Below, piece after piece: positions 41,722 through 50,519 of a stretch of DNA of 64,000 nucleotides. Source of the stretch: an uncultured Oscillospiraceae bacterium. Its GTDB lineage: Bacteria > Bacillota > Clostridia > Oscillospirales > Acutalibacteraceae. The notes below the pieces were generated by a model, which was not told the origin of the DNA, did no database searches, and saw only the letters and a program-made list of their open reading frames with translations. The number at the start of each line of letters is the position of its first letter. Positions within the stretch are counted from its first letter, which is position 1. The position numbers and the translations under genes are program-made. Location of the stretch: the NCBI GenBank assembly GCA_900545625.1, contig UQZS01000002.1:25644-89643 (forward strand), in the 5' to 3' direction.

Positions 41722-42614
41722 AAATCTTAGCGATCGATATCGGCGGCACGGCGATCAAATACGGTACCGTGCTGGGGGATTATACGATCGAGCAAGCTTT
41801 TGAGATCCCGACCGAGGCACATCTCGGCGGACCGCACCTGATGCATAAGATCATGGGGATCGTGGATACCTACGCCGCCGAAGTTGACTGTGTCGGCATC
41901 AGTACGGCGGGGCAGGTGAACAGCGAGCTCGGGAAAATCATTTTTGCCAGTGAGAATATTCCGAATTATACAGGGATCGAGATCACAAAAACGATCCAGA
42001 AAAAGCATCATCTGCCGGTCAGCGTCGAAAATGACGTCAACGCCGCCGCTACCGCGGAAGCCAAATTCGGCGCAGGGCGCGGTTATAGTGATTTTTTGTG
42101 TCTGACTTACGGCACGGGCGTCGGCGGTGCCATGTGGATCAACAATAAAATTTATACGGGCACGCACTTCTCCGCCGGTGAATTCGGACATATCGTGACG
42201 CACACGGGCGGGAAAAAATGCACCTGCGGCAACAACGGCTGCTATGAAATGTATGCATCCACACGTGCGCTCGTGAACGCCGTTCGAGACGAAACGGGAA
42301 AAACGCTCAACGGCCGAGAGATTTTTTCGCCCGAGCATTTTAACAACACAACGGTGCGTGCCGTGATCGATAATTGGATCGATGAGATCATCGGCGGACT
42401 GACAACGCTGATCTTTATCTTCAATCCGCCGTGTATCATCCTCGGCGGCGGTATAATGAACGAGGACTACGTGATCTCAGAGATCGACCGCCGCATTCAC
42501 GCGCGCAACATCCACAGCTTCCGTTCGGTTGCGATCAAACGCGCCGCCATGAAAAATCAGGCGGGGATGCTCGGGGCGGCATACCTTGCAAAGGAAAAGC
42601 TTTTAGAGTCCTAA
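41718..42614 (+). CDS. ROK family sugar kinase
   Basis: 298 residues; GGGAGG lies in the whiA end and the ATG overlaps the whiA stop. It begins ILAIDIGGTAIKYGTV, carries the catalytic Asp in SVENDVNAAATAEAKFG and the zinc motif KCTCGNNGCYEMYASTRAL. The length and motifs fit kinases of glucose, N-acetylmannosamine or beta-glucosides. It differs strongly from the ROK kinase at 38046, so the two likely have different substrates. It ends the cluster begun by hprK. Confidence 0.88.
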   Translation: MKILAIDIGGTAIKYGTVLGDYTIEQAFEIPTEAHLGGPHLMHKIMGIVDTYAAEVDCVGISTAGQVNSELGKIIFASENIPNYTGIEITKTIQKKHHLPVSVENDVNAAATAEAKFGAGRGYSDFLCLTYGTGVGGAMWINNKIYTGTHFSAGEFGHIVTHTGGKKCTCGNNGCYEMYASTRALVNAVRDETGKTLNGREIFSPEHFNNTTVRAVIDNWIDEIIGGLTTLIFIFNPPCIILGGGIMNEDYVISEIDRRIHARNIHSFRSVAIKRAAMKNQAGMLGAAYLAKEKLLES

Positions 42615-42630
42615 ATTATAGCTTTTGCAC

Positions 42631-42659
42631 TTGACAACAGACAGGATTTTTGGTACACT
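42631..42659 (+). promoter_or_regulatory. Promoter of the manganese riboswitch-mntP unit
   Basis: Perfect TTGACA (42631-42636), 17 bp, TACACT (42654-42659). Confidence 0.8.
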
Positions 42660-42663
42660 TAGG

Positions 42664-42747
42664 TGCACTTGTGAGGGAGTAGTCGGCGCTAAAAAAGCGC
42701 GGCAAGTCAACATACTGACCGTTTCGGTCTGGCTTTCCTGAAATGAC
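42664..42747 (+). promoter_or_regulatory. yybP-ykoY manganese riboswitch aptamer
   Basis: The class consensus is visible: GAGGGAGTAG (42673-42682) forms the first conserved loop, AAGTCAACATACTG (42704-42717) the second, the inner stem GACC-GTTTC-GGTC is at 42717-42729, and GGCTTTCCTGAAAT closes the aptamer. A terminator and then mntP, an Mn2+ exporter gene, follow directly, as in known examples where Mn2+ binding turns expression on. Confidence 0.9.
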
Positions 42748-42788
42748 GAGACTCATGCGCGGTGGAATCCGTGCATGAGTCTCTTTTA
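42748..42788 (+). terminator. Riboswitch expression-platform terminator
   Basis: GAGACTCATGC (42748-42758) pairs with GCATGAGTCTC (42773-42783), followed by TTTTAT. It lies between the aptamer and the mntP start and is probably prevented when Mn2+ is bound. Confidence 0.82.
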
Positions 42789-42824
42789 TATTATTCTATA
42801 CAAAATCGGTTGGGAGATGGATGT

Positions 42825-43394
42825 ATGGAATTCTGGGAGCTCTTCTTGATCGCGGTGGGGCTTTCGATGGATGCGTTTGCCGTTGCGCTGTGCAAAGGCT
42901 TGGAAATGCAAAAGCTGCAGCTGCGGCGCGCATGGATCATCGCCGTGTTTTTCGGCGGGTTTCAGGGGCTTATGCCGCTGATCGGCTGGCTGCTCGGCAG
43001 GCAGTTCGAGGCATACATAACAAACATTGACCACTGGGTCGCGTTCGTTTTGCTTGCGATCATCGGCGGAAAAATGATCGTAGAATCCTTCAAAAAATCA
43101 TCGGAAACCGAGGACGCAGGTTCTGCTTTTTCCTATAAGGAGCTGTTTGTGCTCGCGATCGCTACAAGCATCGATGCGCTTGCGGTCGGGATCACGTTCG
43201 CCTTCTTACAGGTAAATATCCTGCCGTCCGTGACGCTTATCGCCGTTACAACGCTTCTGCTTTCCTTTGTAGGCGTGCTCATCGGTCAAAAATTCGGTTC
43301 AAAGTTCAAGACCAAAGCGGAGCTTGCGGGCGGGATCATTCTTATCGGCATAGGGCTTAAGATCCTGCTGGAGCATCTCGGCGTGATCGGATGA
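42825..43394 (+). CDS. mntP: MntP family manganese efflux pump
   Basis: 189 residues from the ATG at 42825, GGGAG 8 nt upstream. Six membrane spans in two repeats: FLIAVGLSMDAFAVALCKGL and FVLAIATSIDALAVGITFAF, each with the SxDA(F/L)AV motif whose Asp is needed for export. It lowers cytoplasmic Mn2+. The riboswitch directly upstream supports the assignment and the mode of control. Confidence 0.95.
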   Translation: MEFWELFLIAVGLSMDAFAVALCKGLEMQKLQLRRAWIIAVFFGGFQGLMPLIGWLLGRQFEAYITNIDHWVAFVLLAIIGGKMIVESFKKSSETEDAGSAFSYKELFVLAIATSIDALAVGITFAFLQVNILPSVTLIAVTTLLLSFVGVLIGQKFGSKFKTKAELAGGIILIGIGLKILLEHLGVIG

Positions 43395-43430
43395 ATGCTT
43401 CTTAACAAAGCAAGCATATGAAAGCCCGGA

Positions 43431-43817
43431 TCATAAAATATTTCGCAGGTTCGGCGCTTCCGTTTCACGCAGGTGTTGAATGCGATACAGAATTTCATGC
43501 AAATATTCTGCGCGCGCTTCAGCGGATTCCGTTTCGGAAAGCTGCCCGAGTGCGCGCATCATAATATCCAGCTCATCTGTCTCGGCGTGCTGGATCAGGA
43601 TATCCAAATGCTTCTCTGCATTGCTCCAATCTTTTGACAATCGGGCTGCATGCTCCTTCAACTGTTCCGGATCAGCGTTTTCTGTTTCGGCAACCTCAAG
43701 CAATAGCAGAACGTCTGATTCCAACCGGTCGCAGATGCGTACAAAACGCCAATAGCCGAAACAGGCGATCGTTACAGCCAACGCTGTGGAGACCACAGCG
43801 ATTATAACTCGTTTCAT
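43431..43817 (-). CDS. DUF4363 family small membrane-anchored protein
   Basis: 128 residues. One N-terminal membrane span (about 4-22) is followed by an all-helical domain, with LSKDWSNAEKHLDILIQHAE and ALGQLSETESAEARAEYLHE typical of DUF4363. It overlaps the DUF421 gene by 4 nt; this pair is common in spore-forming clostridia and is often found near germination genes, as here. The biochemical role is unknown. Confidence 0.75.
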   Translation of the reverse strand: MKRVIIAVVSTALAVTIACFGYWRFVRICDRLESDVLLLLEVAETENADPEQLKEHAARLSKDWSNAEKHLDILIQHAETDELDIMMRALGQLSETESAEARAEYLHEILYRIQHLRETEAPNLRNIL

Positions 43818-44500
43818 TTCTTTTCCGCCTTTTCAATCCAATAATAGTTCCCGCCTCGATCCGCAGTCATGAGCAGAATATGCTCGGCGCGGATCTTGTT
43901 TTTTTTCAAAATATTTTCGAGCTTTTGATCCGTCATATCACAGAGTTTAAAATGGGTGTGGATCACTTGCCCGTCACTGATGACAAGACAGGGCATGCCG
44001 TTGTCCGCAGGCGTAGTCTTCAGATCCGAATTTTGCGGCGCACGGGATTCGGGTTTTAACAGCACACTCAGGGTACCGTCTGTTTCTACGATGGCGTACT
44101 GTACCTCTGATATGTCGAAAATATCCTTTTTGCGCAGCGCTTCCAAAAGATCGTCTACCGTAAAGCGCAGCTGCTTAAGTTGTTTTTGGTCGAGCTTGCC
44201 GTTTCGGATTACCATTAGCGGATTCCCCTGTAAAAGCGTGCGCAGCCGGATGCTTTTCATAGAAAGTACGGATACCAGGATCTCCAAACCGATCAGCAGC
44301 ATGACCGGGATCAATGTGTTGATCAGCGGGGCCTGCGTATCCTGAATGGATACGGCAAGAAATTCGGACAGCAAAAAGGTCAAAACCAGATCTACAGGCT
44401 GCAGCTCACCGACCTGCCGTTTACCTAAAATTCGAAATGTCAGCAGTACAAGAACATATAAAATTGCTGTGCGAAACAGAATAATCAACATAGTGTTCAC
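43814..44500 (-). CDS. DUF421 (YetF-like) membrane protein
   Basis: 228 residues. Three membrane spans in the first 85 residues, with LLTFRILGKRQVGELQPVDL as the family signature, are followed by the cytoplasmic YetF-type domain (NPLMVIRNGKLDQKQLKQL, then QYAIVETDGTLSVLLKPE). A spacer and a second small domain end the protein. Bacillus YetF-type proteins help assemble the germinosome or spore membrane. It is divergent from the germinant receptor operon, consistent with a sporulation role. Confidence 0.85.
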   Translation of the reverse strand: MNTMLIILFRTAILYVLVLLTFRILGKRQVGELQPVDLVLTFLLSEFLAVSIQDTQAPLINTLIPVMLLIGLEILVSVLSMKSIRLRTLLQGNPLMVIRNGKLDQKQLKQLRFTVDDLLEALRKKDIFDISEVQYAIVETDGTLSVLLKPESRAPQNSDLKTTPADNGMPCLVISDGQVIHTHFKLCDMTDQKLENILKKNKIRAEHILLMTADRGGNYYWIEKAEKK

Positions 44501-44556
44501 CTTTACCTTTTGAGAATATTGTGCGTGCGGGCGGCAAAAATATAAAAGGTGATTCT

Positions 44557-46062
44557 ATGTGGAACTGGTTGAAAAAGGAAGAAAATCGTGTGACGCGCTC
44601 AATCCCGCCCGAGGAGCCGCCGACGCGTGTTTACGCGGAAATTGAAAAAAATATTCTGTATATGAAAGAAAAGCTCGGCGCAAGCTTTGATATTTTATAT
44701 AAGCAGACGTATATCGGGAAGAACAAAGCGTTTCTTATCATGGATGACGGCATGTGCGACAATCTTTTGGTCACACAGCAGGTTGTCGGCCCGATTATGG
44801 AAATGCGCGATATACCCGACGACCCGTCCGAGCAAATGGCATATATCCGCGACCGCATTTCTTCGGGAATTGATCAAAAAGAAAATTACAGCCTTGACGA
44901 CGCCGTAACGGATGTCGTCTCCGGGCTTGTGATCCTGTTTATAGACGGCGTACCGTTTTGTGAAGCATTTGGCGTGCAGGGATTCCCGAAGCGCGCCATA
45001 GATAATGCGCAGACCGAAGTACAGGAACGCGGTGCACAGGAAGCTTTTGTGGAAAGCTTTAAGGACAATGTCGCACTCATTCGCCGCCGTGTGCGGTCAC
45101 CTGTTGCAAGGTTTGAATTGCAGGAACTCGGTGCAACAAGTAAAACGCGTGTATGTGTCTGTTATTTTGCGGACAGGGCAGACAAGCAGATGATCGATGA
45201 GATCAAAAGCCGGCTGAAAAAAGCAAAACTCGATATGGTGCTCGGCGCCGGGTATCTGCGTCCGTTTTTGGAGTCGGATGTGACCGCGATTTTTACGAGC
45301 GTCGGTACAACAGAACGCCCGGATATTGCCTGCGCCGAAATGGCGGAGGGCAGAGCAGTTATATTGGTGGACGGCACGCCGTTTGCTATGATCGTACCGT
45401 ATCTGTTCACAGAGAACTTCCAGTCCATGGACGACTATAACCATAGGCCGTATTATGCGCTTTTTATTCGAGTTTTGAAGTTCTTTTCGTTTCTCATCAG
45501 TGTATTTTTGCCGGGGCTTTATGTGGCAGTCTGCACATTTCATCAGGAAATTTTGCCGGCATCCATGCTGTATGATACGGCTGTGCAGGAGAGCATTACA
45601 CCGCTTCCCGTTATGGCAGAGGCAATATTCATTCACTTTCTGTATGAAATTGTGCGCGAAGCGGGACTTCGTATGCCGAAATCGGTCGGTCATGCCGTCA
45701 GCATCGTCGGCGCGCTGGTCATTGGCGACACCGCGGTTTCTGCGGGCTTGATCGCAGCGCCCATGCTGATCGTAGTCGCCATGACGGCGATCAGTTCCTT
45801 TGTTGTGTCAAAAATTTACTATCCTGTTTCCGTTCTGCGTTTTGCTTTTATGATCATTGGTGGGTTAGCCGGTTTCTATGGCATTGTGCTGGGCTTTGGT
45901 GTTGTGCTTTTTAACATGTGCGCTGTAACTGCATACGGTACGCCCTATGTCGCGCCCTTTTCCCCGATGCATCTCGGCGCTTTGTGGCGGGATTCTTTCT
46001 GGAGACTCGGATGGAAAACGCTTGGGAAACGTGAGTTACAGATCCATAGTTTGGAAAAATAA
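44557..46062 (+). CDS. Spore germination protein, GerA family (A subunit)
   Basis: 501 residues from the ATG at 44557, with AAAAGGTGAT upstream; the longer frame to 44521 lacks a ribosome binding site. A soluble N-terminal region (about 1-290) with KTYIG-like FDILYKQTYIGKNKAFLIMD leads to five C-terminal membrane spans beginning near 305; FSFLISVFLPGLYVAV and the MPKSVGHAVSIVGALVIGD stretch are strongly conserved in GerA proteins. It forms part of the germinant receptor in the spore inner membrane. First gene of a complete A-B-C operon. Confidence 0.94.
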   Translation: MWNWLKKEENRVTRSIPPEEPPTRVYAEIEKNILYMKEKLGASFDILYKQTYIGKNKAFLIMDDGMCDNLLVTQQVVGPIMEMRDIPDDPSEQMAYIRDRISSGIDQKENYSLDDAVTDVVSGLVILFIDGVPFCEAFGVQGFPKRAIDNAQTEVQERGAQEAFVESFKDNVALIRRRVRSPVARFELQELGATSKTRVCVCYFADRADKQMIDEIKSRLKKAKLDMVLGAGYLRPFLESDVTAIFTSVGTTERPDIACAEMAEGRAVILVDGTPFAMIVPYLFTENFQSMDDYNHRPYYALFIRVLKFFSFLISVFLPGLYVAVCTFHQEILPASMLYDTAVQESITPLPVMAEAIFIHFLYEIVREAGLRMPKSVGHAVSIVGALVIGDTAVSAGLIAAPMLIVVAMTAISSFVVSKIYYPVSVLRFAFMIIGGLAGFYGIVLGFGVVLFNMCAVTAYGTPYVAPFSPMHLGALWRDSFWRLGWKTLGKRELQIHSLEK

Positions 46063-46082
46063 TTTGTATACGGGGTGACGCC

Positions 46083-47180
46083 ATGAAAGGCAGCGCAAAA
46101 ATCGGCGTTTGGCAGCTTTGCTGCGTGCTGCTGTTGTCCAGACTTCTGACAACGCTGACCTTTTCGCCGGTCGGTGCGGAAAGGATAAATTCTTCAGATT
46201 ATTTTCCCTCCGTGATTTTCGCTGCAATGATGATCCTGCTGTTTTCCGTACCGCTCATACTGCAAAAGCACTATTTCCCGGGAAAAGACATCACGGATAT
46301 TGCCTATACGGTTTCTCCCTTGCTTTCTAAAGCAAGCAGCATAAGCTATGTATTGTGTTTTTCATTCTTTACGCTGGTTGCCGTAGCAAGGCTGGAAATG
46401 TTTGTCGGTACGATCGTGTTTCCGGACAGCGACAGTGCCTTATTTATTATTCTTTGTATTGCTGCCGCTTGCTACGCAGCCACTTTGGGTTTGGAAGCCA
46501 TCGGGCGTGCCGGCACGATCAGCCTTGTGCTGTTTACGGGTGCATTTGCATTCATTATGATTGCCATGGCGGATAAGGCAGAGACAGTCAATCTTTCTCC
46601 GATGTTTTATGACGGTGTTAAGCCGTCGGTTACTGCCGCTCTGGATGCGTCGACACGAACCGTAGAACTTGCTTTCGCTGCTGTTTTGCTCCCGCGCGCC
46701 AACGGAAAAGCAGGCAGGGCATTTGCAGTCGGCCTTTTTGCGTTCATATGCTTTACAGAAATGATCTTGTTTTTCGTTTTTGCGGGGTTAGGCGATTTTG
46801 CACAGACACAAATGTTCCCGGTACACGCTGTAGCCGTACTTTCCGAATTCAGTGTGTTTCGCCGGTTCGACGTGCTGCTGACAGGCGTTTGGATCCTCTC
46901 TGCTTTTATTAAAATCAGCCTGCTTTTATATTTGCAGTCCGAACTGTTGCAAAAATCCTTTTCCCGCAAATGGAATAAACTTTATATCCTGCTTGCAGGG
47001 CTTGTGGTTTTGGTGATCCAGGTTTTTTTCGCGGGAACAGTCACAGATTACTATTTCACGACCGGCCTTGCCGTACGCGCCGGATTATATATTGTTTTTG
47101 TCGTCGTTGTTCCGAGTGTGATCATAGCAGCAGCACTTATCAAGCGAAAAAGGGGGTGTGTGCATGCGCAAAACGGGTAA
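46083..47180 (+). CDS. Spore germination protein, GerB family permease-like subunit
   Basis: 365 residues with about ten membrane spans, an APC-superfamily fold. It follows the A subunit by 20 nt with GGGGTGA in front. The order of spans, IGVWQLCCVLLLSRLLTTL at the start and a KISLLLYLQSELLQK loop near 280, fits endospore germination permeases. In the receptor, the B subunit is thought to bind the amino acid or sugar germinant. It overlaps the C-subunit gene by 17 nt. Confidence 0.9.
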   Translation: MKGSAKIGVWQLCCVLLLSRLLTTLTFSPVGAERINSSDYFPSVIFAAMMILLFSVPLILQKHYFPGKDITDIAYTVSPLLSKASSISYVLCFSFFTLVAVARLEMFVGTIVFPDSDSALFIILCIAAACYAATLGLEAIGRAGTISLVLFTGAFAFIMIAMADKAETVNLSPMFYDGVKPSVTAALDASTRTVELAFAAVLLPRANGKAGRAFAVGLFAFICFTEMILFFVFAGLGDFAQTQMFPVHAVAVLSEFSVFRRFDVLLTGVWILSAFIKISLLLYLQSELLQKSFSRKWNKLYILLAGLVVLVIQVFFAGTVTDYYFTTGLAVRAGLYIVFVVVVPSVIIAAALIKRKRGCVHAQNG

Positions 47181-48312
47181 ATTGTTACTCCTTATTCTGT
47201 TGATCGCGCTCCTTTTGAGCAGCTGCGGCACACCTGGCTTGGAATTAAAAAATCGACTGATCGTGCAGGCGATTGGCATTGATGAAACGAAGAACGGTGT
47301 GCGTGTCACGCTGCAAACACTCAATACCGAAATGGCGGGCAATCCCAACAGCGGCGCCAATCTCGGAGAGGTAACGCGTTGTCTGACTGTAGAGGGTGCG
47401 ACCGTTTCGGAAGCCTTATCCAATGCGGCAAAAAGCGAAGGAAAGCAGCCGCTGCTTTCGCAAAACCGATTGATCGTATTCGGCCGTGAGACGGCTCAAA
47501 ACGGGCTTTATACGCATTTGGACTATTTTGTTCGCAACGCGTCGACGCGCTTGACTGTTCCGGTTGCAGTATCGGATACAACAGCAGAAGAGCTTGTATC
47601 CGCAAGTCTCGGCGAAAACGTTTTGACAGCGGACAGCATCACCGATATCTTAGACGGTGCACGTTATAATACGAACATTGTGTCGCAGGCTCTCTACGAA
47701 TTTGTCAATCAGATTTCCTCGGATCTGACAGATGCTTATATCCCTGTTTTGCGCACAGAAGAAGAGGAGGGAGAGAGCAAAATTTCCATGTACAGTGTCG
47801 GCGTCTTTCAAGACGACCGCATGACGTATGAATTGTCTTCGGACGATGTGACTGCGCTTATGCTGTTGACCGATAAAGCGCAAAGCGGATATTTTTCGGT
47901 GGAGAACGAGGCGTATGCGGCACAGACCGTTTTGAAAATCAAAAAAGCCGACACAAAGATCCAAAGCGAGATGGTGAACGGAAAAATTTTGTTCAATGTA
48001 CAAGTCAAGATGACGGTCGATATTTCGGAAACACGTTCCGACACCCCTTTTTCTTTGGATGAGGCATATCTGCTGCAAACCGAAGCCTTAGCGCAGCAGC
48101 GTATTTGCGAAATGATTGAAGCTACTGTACGCCGCTGTTTTTTGGAGCAAAACTCAGATCCGTTCGGGTTCGGGCAGCGCTTTTGGCAAAGGCATCCTGC
48201 GCAGTTTAAATCAGACATCGTGCATTGGCAAGAAACGCTGCCGACTGTAGAGGTGGAGACCCAAGCGGACGTTTCAGTGGAACGTGTCGGCAACGGCGTG
48301 GAAAACCTGTAA
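47164..48312 (+). CDS. Spore germination lipoprotein, Ger(x)C family
   Basis: 382 residues from the ATG at 47164, which has GGGGGTG 6 nt upstream; a GTG two codons earlier is the alternative. The lipobox LLSSC lies near residue 20. LKNRLIVQAIGIDETKNGVR, VTLQTLNT and LLSQNRLIVFGRETAQNGL are Ger(x)C hallmarks. It is lipid-anchored on the outer face of the spore inner membrane and completes the receptor with the A and B subunits. Confidence 0.94.
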   Translation: MRKTGKLLLLILLIALLLSSCGTPGLELKNRLIVQAIGIDETKNGVRVTLQTLNTEMAGNPNSGANLGEVTRCLTVEGATVSEALSNAAKSEGKQPLLSQNRLIVFGRETAQNGLYTHLDYFVRNASTRLTVPVAVSDTTAEELVSASLGENVLTADSITDILDGARYNTNIVSQALYEFVNQISSDLTDAYIPVLRTEEEEGESKISMYSVGVFQDDRMTYELSSDDVTALMLLTDKAQSGYFSVENEAYAAQTVLKIKKADTKIQSEMVNGKILFNVQVKMTVDISETRSDTPFSLDEAYLLQTEALAQQRICEMIEATVRRCFLEQNSDPFGFGQRFWQRHPAQFKSDIVHWQETLPTVEVETQADVSVERVGNGVENL

Positions 48313-48319
48313 GCTGCTC

Positions 48320-48348
48320 TTGCAAATTTACGCTTTTTTCGGTATGAT
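48320..48348 (+). promoter_or_regulatory. Promoter of the MGMT-like gene
   Basis: TTGCAA (48320-48325), 17 bp, TATGAT (48343-48348); the ATG is only 16 nt after the -10 box. Confidence 0.55.
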
Positions 48349-48363
48349 AAAAGCGGTGATTCG

Positions 48364-48675
48364 ATGTCTGTTTTTGATAAAATTTACGAAACCGTCAAAA
48401 AGATCCCGAAAGGCTATGTATCCACTTACGGCGATATCGCCTTTGCCGTCGGGAACCCTCGTTTGGCGCGTGTAGTCGGCTACGCGCTGCACGCCAATCC
48501 CGATCCGCAGACCATCAAATGCCATCGCGTGGTCAACCGGTTCGGCAAAGTGTCCGACGCCTTTGTGTTCGGCGGCAAAAACCGACAGATCGAGCTGCTG
48601 CGCGAAGAGGGCGTGGCGGTCAGTGACGAAGGATATGTAGACCTGAAAAAATACCGCTGGCAGTTTTTAGAATGA
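48364..48675 (+). CDS. Single-domain MGMT/alkyltransferase-like protein
   Basis: 103 residues, equivalent to the DNA-binding/active-site domain of O6-methylguanine methyltransferases without the N-terminal domain. IPKGYVSTYGDIAFAVGNPR is the helix-turn-helix with the Arg finger; the active-site motif is KCHRVV where repair enzymes have PCHRV. The acceptor Cys is therefore kept, unlike alkyltransferase-like (ATL) proteins, which have Trp there. It could repair DNA or only flag lesions. Confidence 0.88.
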   Translation: MSVFDKIYETVKKIPKGYVSTYGDIAFAVGNPRLARVVGYALHANPDPQTIKCHRVVNRFGKVSDAFVFGGKNRQIELLREEGVAVSDEGYVDLKKYRWQFLE

Positions 48676-48679
48676 TAAA

Positions 48680-48716
48680 AAACGAGCTTCCCTTCATATA
48701 CAGGGAAGCTCGTTTG
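48680..48716. terminator. Bidirectional terminator between convergent genes
   Basis: AAACGAGCTTCCC (48680-48692) pairs with GGGAAGCTCGTTT (48703-48715) around a 10-nt loop, with an A run before and T-rich sequence after. Confidence 0.85.
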
Positions 48717-48733
48717 CATTAGAATCATCTTGC

Positions 48734-50380
48734 TTACAGGATCATTTTACCTTTATCCATATCAAAGCTGAAGTGCTTTTGTATGCCGTTTTCAGTGTAA
48801 TCGATATCGATTATGCGGCGCGCAGACGACCGGAACTCCGCACGCTGTACCTGAATATCATCTTTTGCGAACGTTTTGAGCAGAAGCTGCATCTGCTGCG
48901 CGTTGTAATCGCCGACATTGTCGGAGGTGAACAACACACTCCCGAACAGCTTGTTGACCGTCGCAATGATCTCGCGCTGCTCAAAGGTGCAGTGCATGTT
49001 GTTTTCCCGCAGTAGGAAAACATCCGGGTCATTGCGGAACGCACGCCCGTCCAGCGCGCGGCGGAAGATCGTGTTGCCCAGGGTGTTGATCGTGGAAACG
49101 TTTTCACGGTGGCTGAAGGTCGGGCAGTTCCAGCGGAGCCCCATATCCGCGCCGATCCGGCAGTATTCCACTTTGCCGAATGCAGGGAAGAGGGGAACGC
49201 CGCAGCCGAGGATCTGTTTATCGCCGACGCATTCACGCAGAAAATCCATTGCCTCGCACATCAGCTGGCCACGGGTTTTGCCGTGGTTCGGAATGATCGC
49301 GGCTGCATACAGGAAATCGAGCTTAACGAGATCGTAGCCCCAATCGTTGAGGATTACGTCAAAAAAGTGGCGGATATATTCGCGTGCTTCCGGGTGCTCA
49401 ATATCCAGCGCGTAAAAGCCGCCCCAATTCAATCCGCAGCGCACAGGCTTGCCGTTCGGATGACGGATGATCCAATCCGGATGTGCCTTTGCGACTTCAG
49501 ACATGTACTGCGCACCGAAGGGTGCCAGCCAGAGACCTGCCTGCATCCCTTTTTGATGGATCTTGTCTGCAATCAATTTCATCCCGCAGGGGAACTTTTT
49601 CTGGTCGACGGAAAGCCAGTCGCCGACATTCGTTTGGTAGCCGTCGTCGATCTGGAAAATATCAATATCCGCGTCCACCTTGGATAACGCTTCGAGGTCG
49701 TCGGTCACGATCTTCTCGTTGATATTTGGATAATAGTTGTACCAGGTGGTGTAACCGTTGCGAACGGGCGCGGTTGCTTTGGGAATTCCGAGCAGCGTAA
49801 ACCAGCGGTCAAAGACCTCGTCCATGGTGCCCTGCAGATTCACAATATCGAGCACATCGTATTCCCCGTCGATCGCGATGCCGTCCAGATCCTTTTCCAC
49901 GGTGATCGTATTTTCCGGGCAGTTGAAACGGAAAACCGTGTAACCTGTACGCTCGCAAAGCGAAGCAAACAGGTCATACTGTTCGTTTCTACGCACATAG
50001 GCGTAAGAAAAGCCGTGAAAATACCCGGGCTTCGTACCGTATTTCGTGAAGGTATAGTCGCCGGAGGAACGGAACGACGAAGCCATGATAAAGGGCTTAA
50101 AATACGGCTGCAAGTAAGAAGGCTTATCGTCCGCGAACAGTTCGCGGCAGTCCGTCCAGGACTGATAACCGTTCAAAAAAAGCCTGTCATCACGATCAAA
50201 CGTATAGGGAATGGTGATTTGCAGCTTGTGGATGCGCACGGGGATAGGTGTCTGCATGGTGAGCTTGATGTGATCGCGAAACGCCTTGCAGTGCATACGG
50301 AAATGCTCGGTTTCAAACAGGTTGGTCACATAGGTGGTTTTTGCGACCTGATATTCGACAAACAGCTTAAATTTTTCCAT
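48734..50380 (-). CDS. GH36-type alpha-galactosidase
   Basis: 548 residues from the ATG at 50380, which has GGAGG upstream; the longer frame to 50443 is not supported. The N-terminal half is a beta-sandwich; the barrel starts near 210 (NGYTTWYNYYPNINEKIV). DLVKLDFLYAAAI carries the nucleophile Asp and FQIDDGYQ the substrate-binding pair; RIGADMGLRWNC fits the acid/base region. No signal peptide is seen. It should release galactose from raffinose-type or mucin-type glycans inside the cell. It is transcribed away from the phosphosugar mutase gene; an extended -10 TGGTATACT lies upstream. Confidence 0.82.
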   Translation of the reverse strand: MEKFKLFVEYQVAKTTYVTNLFETEHFRMHCKAFRDHIKLTMQTPIPVRIHKLQITIPYTFDRDDRLFLNGYQSWTDCRELFADDKPSYLQPYFKPFIMASSFRSSGDYTFTKYGTKPGYFHGFSYAYVRRNEQYDLFASLCERTGYTVFRFNCPENTITVEKDLDGIAIDGEYDVLDIVNLQGTMDEVFDRWFTLLGIPKATAPVRNGYTTWYNYYPNINEKIVTDDLEALSKVDADIDIFQIDDGYQTNVGDWLSVDQKKFPCGMKLIADKIHQKGMQAGLWLAPFGAQYMSEVAKAHPDWIIRHPNGKPVRCGLNWGGFYALDIEHPEAREYIRHFFDVILNDWGYDLVKLDFLYAAAIIPNHGKTRGQLMCEAMDFLRECVGDKQILGCGVPLFPAFGKVEYCRIGADMGLRWNCPTFSHRENVSTINTLGNTIFRRALDGRAFRNDPDVFLLRENNMHCTFEQREIIATVNKLFGSVLFTSDNVGDYNAQQMQLLLKTFAKDDIQVQRAEFRSSARRIIDIDYTENGIQKHFSFDMDKGKMIL

Positions 50381-50462
50381 GATAACCTCCGCAAAGAGAA
50401 TTGTAACCAAAGTATACCATAAAACGTCGTGGAATGCACCCAAATTTATTTCCTGTTTTTTG

Positions 50463-50491
50463 TTGATTTTGCAGCAGGCTTGCAGTAAAAT
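50463..50491 (+). promoter_or_regulatory. Promoter of the phosphosugar mutase gene
   Basis: TTGATT (50463-50468), 17 bp, TAAAAT (50486-50491), about 22 nt before the transcriptional leader reaches the AGGTG ribosome binding site. Confidence 0.6.
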
Positions 50492-50519
50492 AACTTCAAT
50501 AAGCTTAGCGAGGTGTTTT

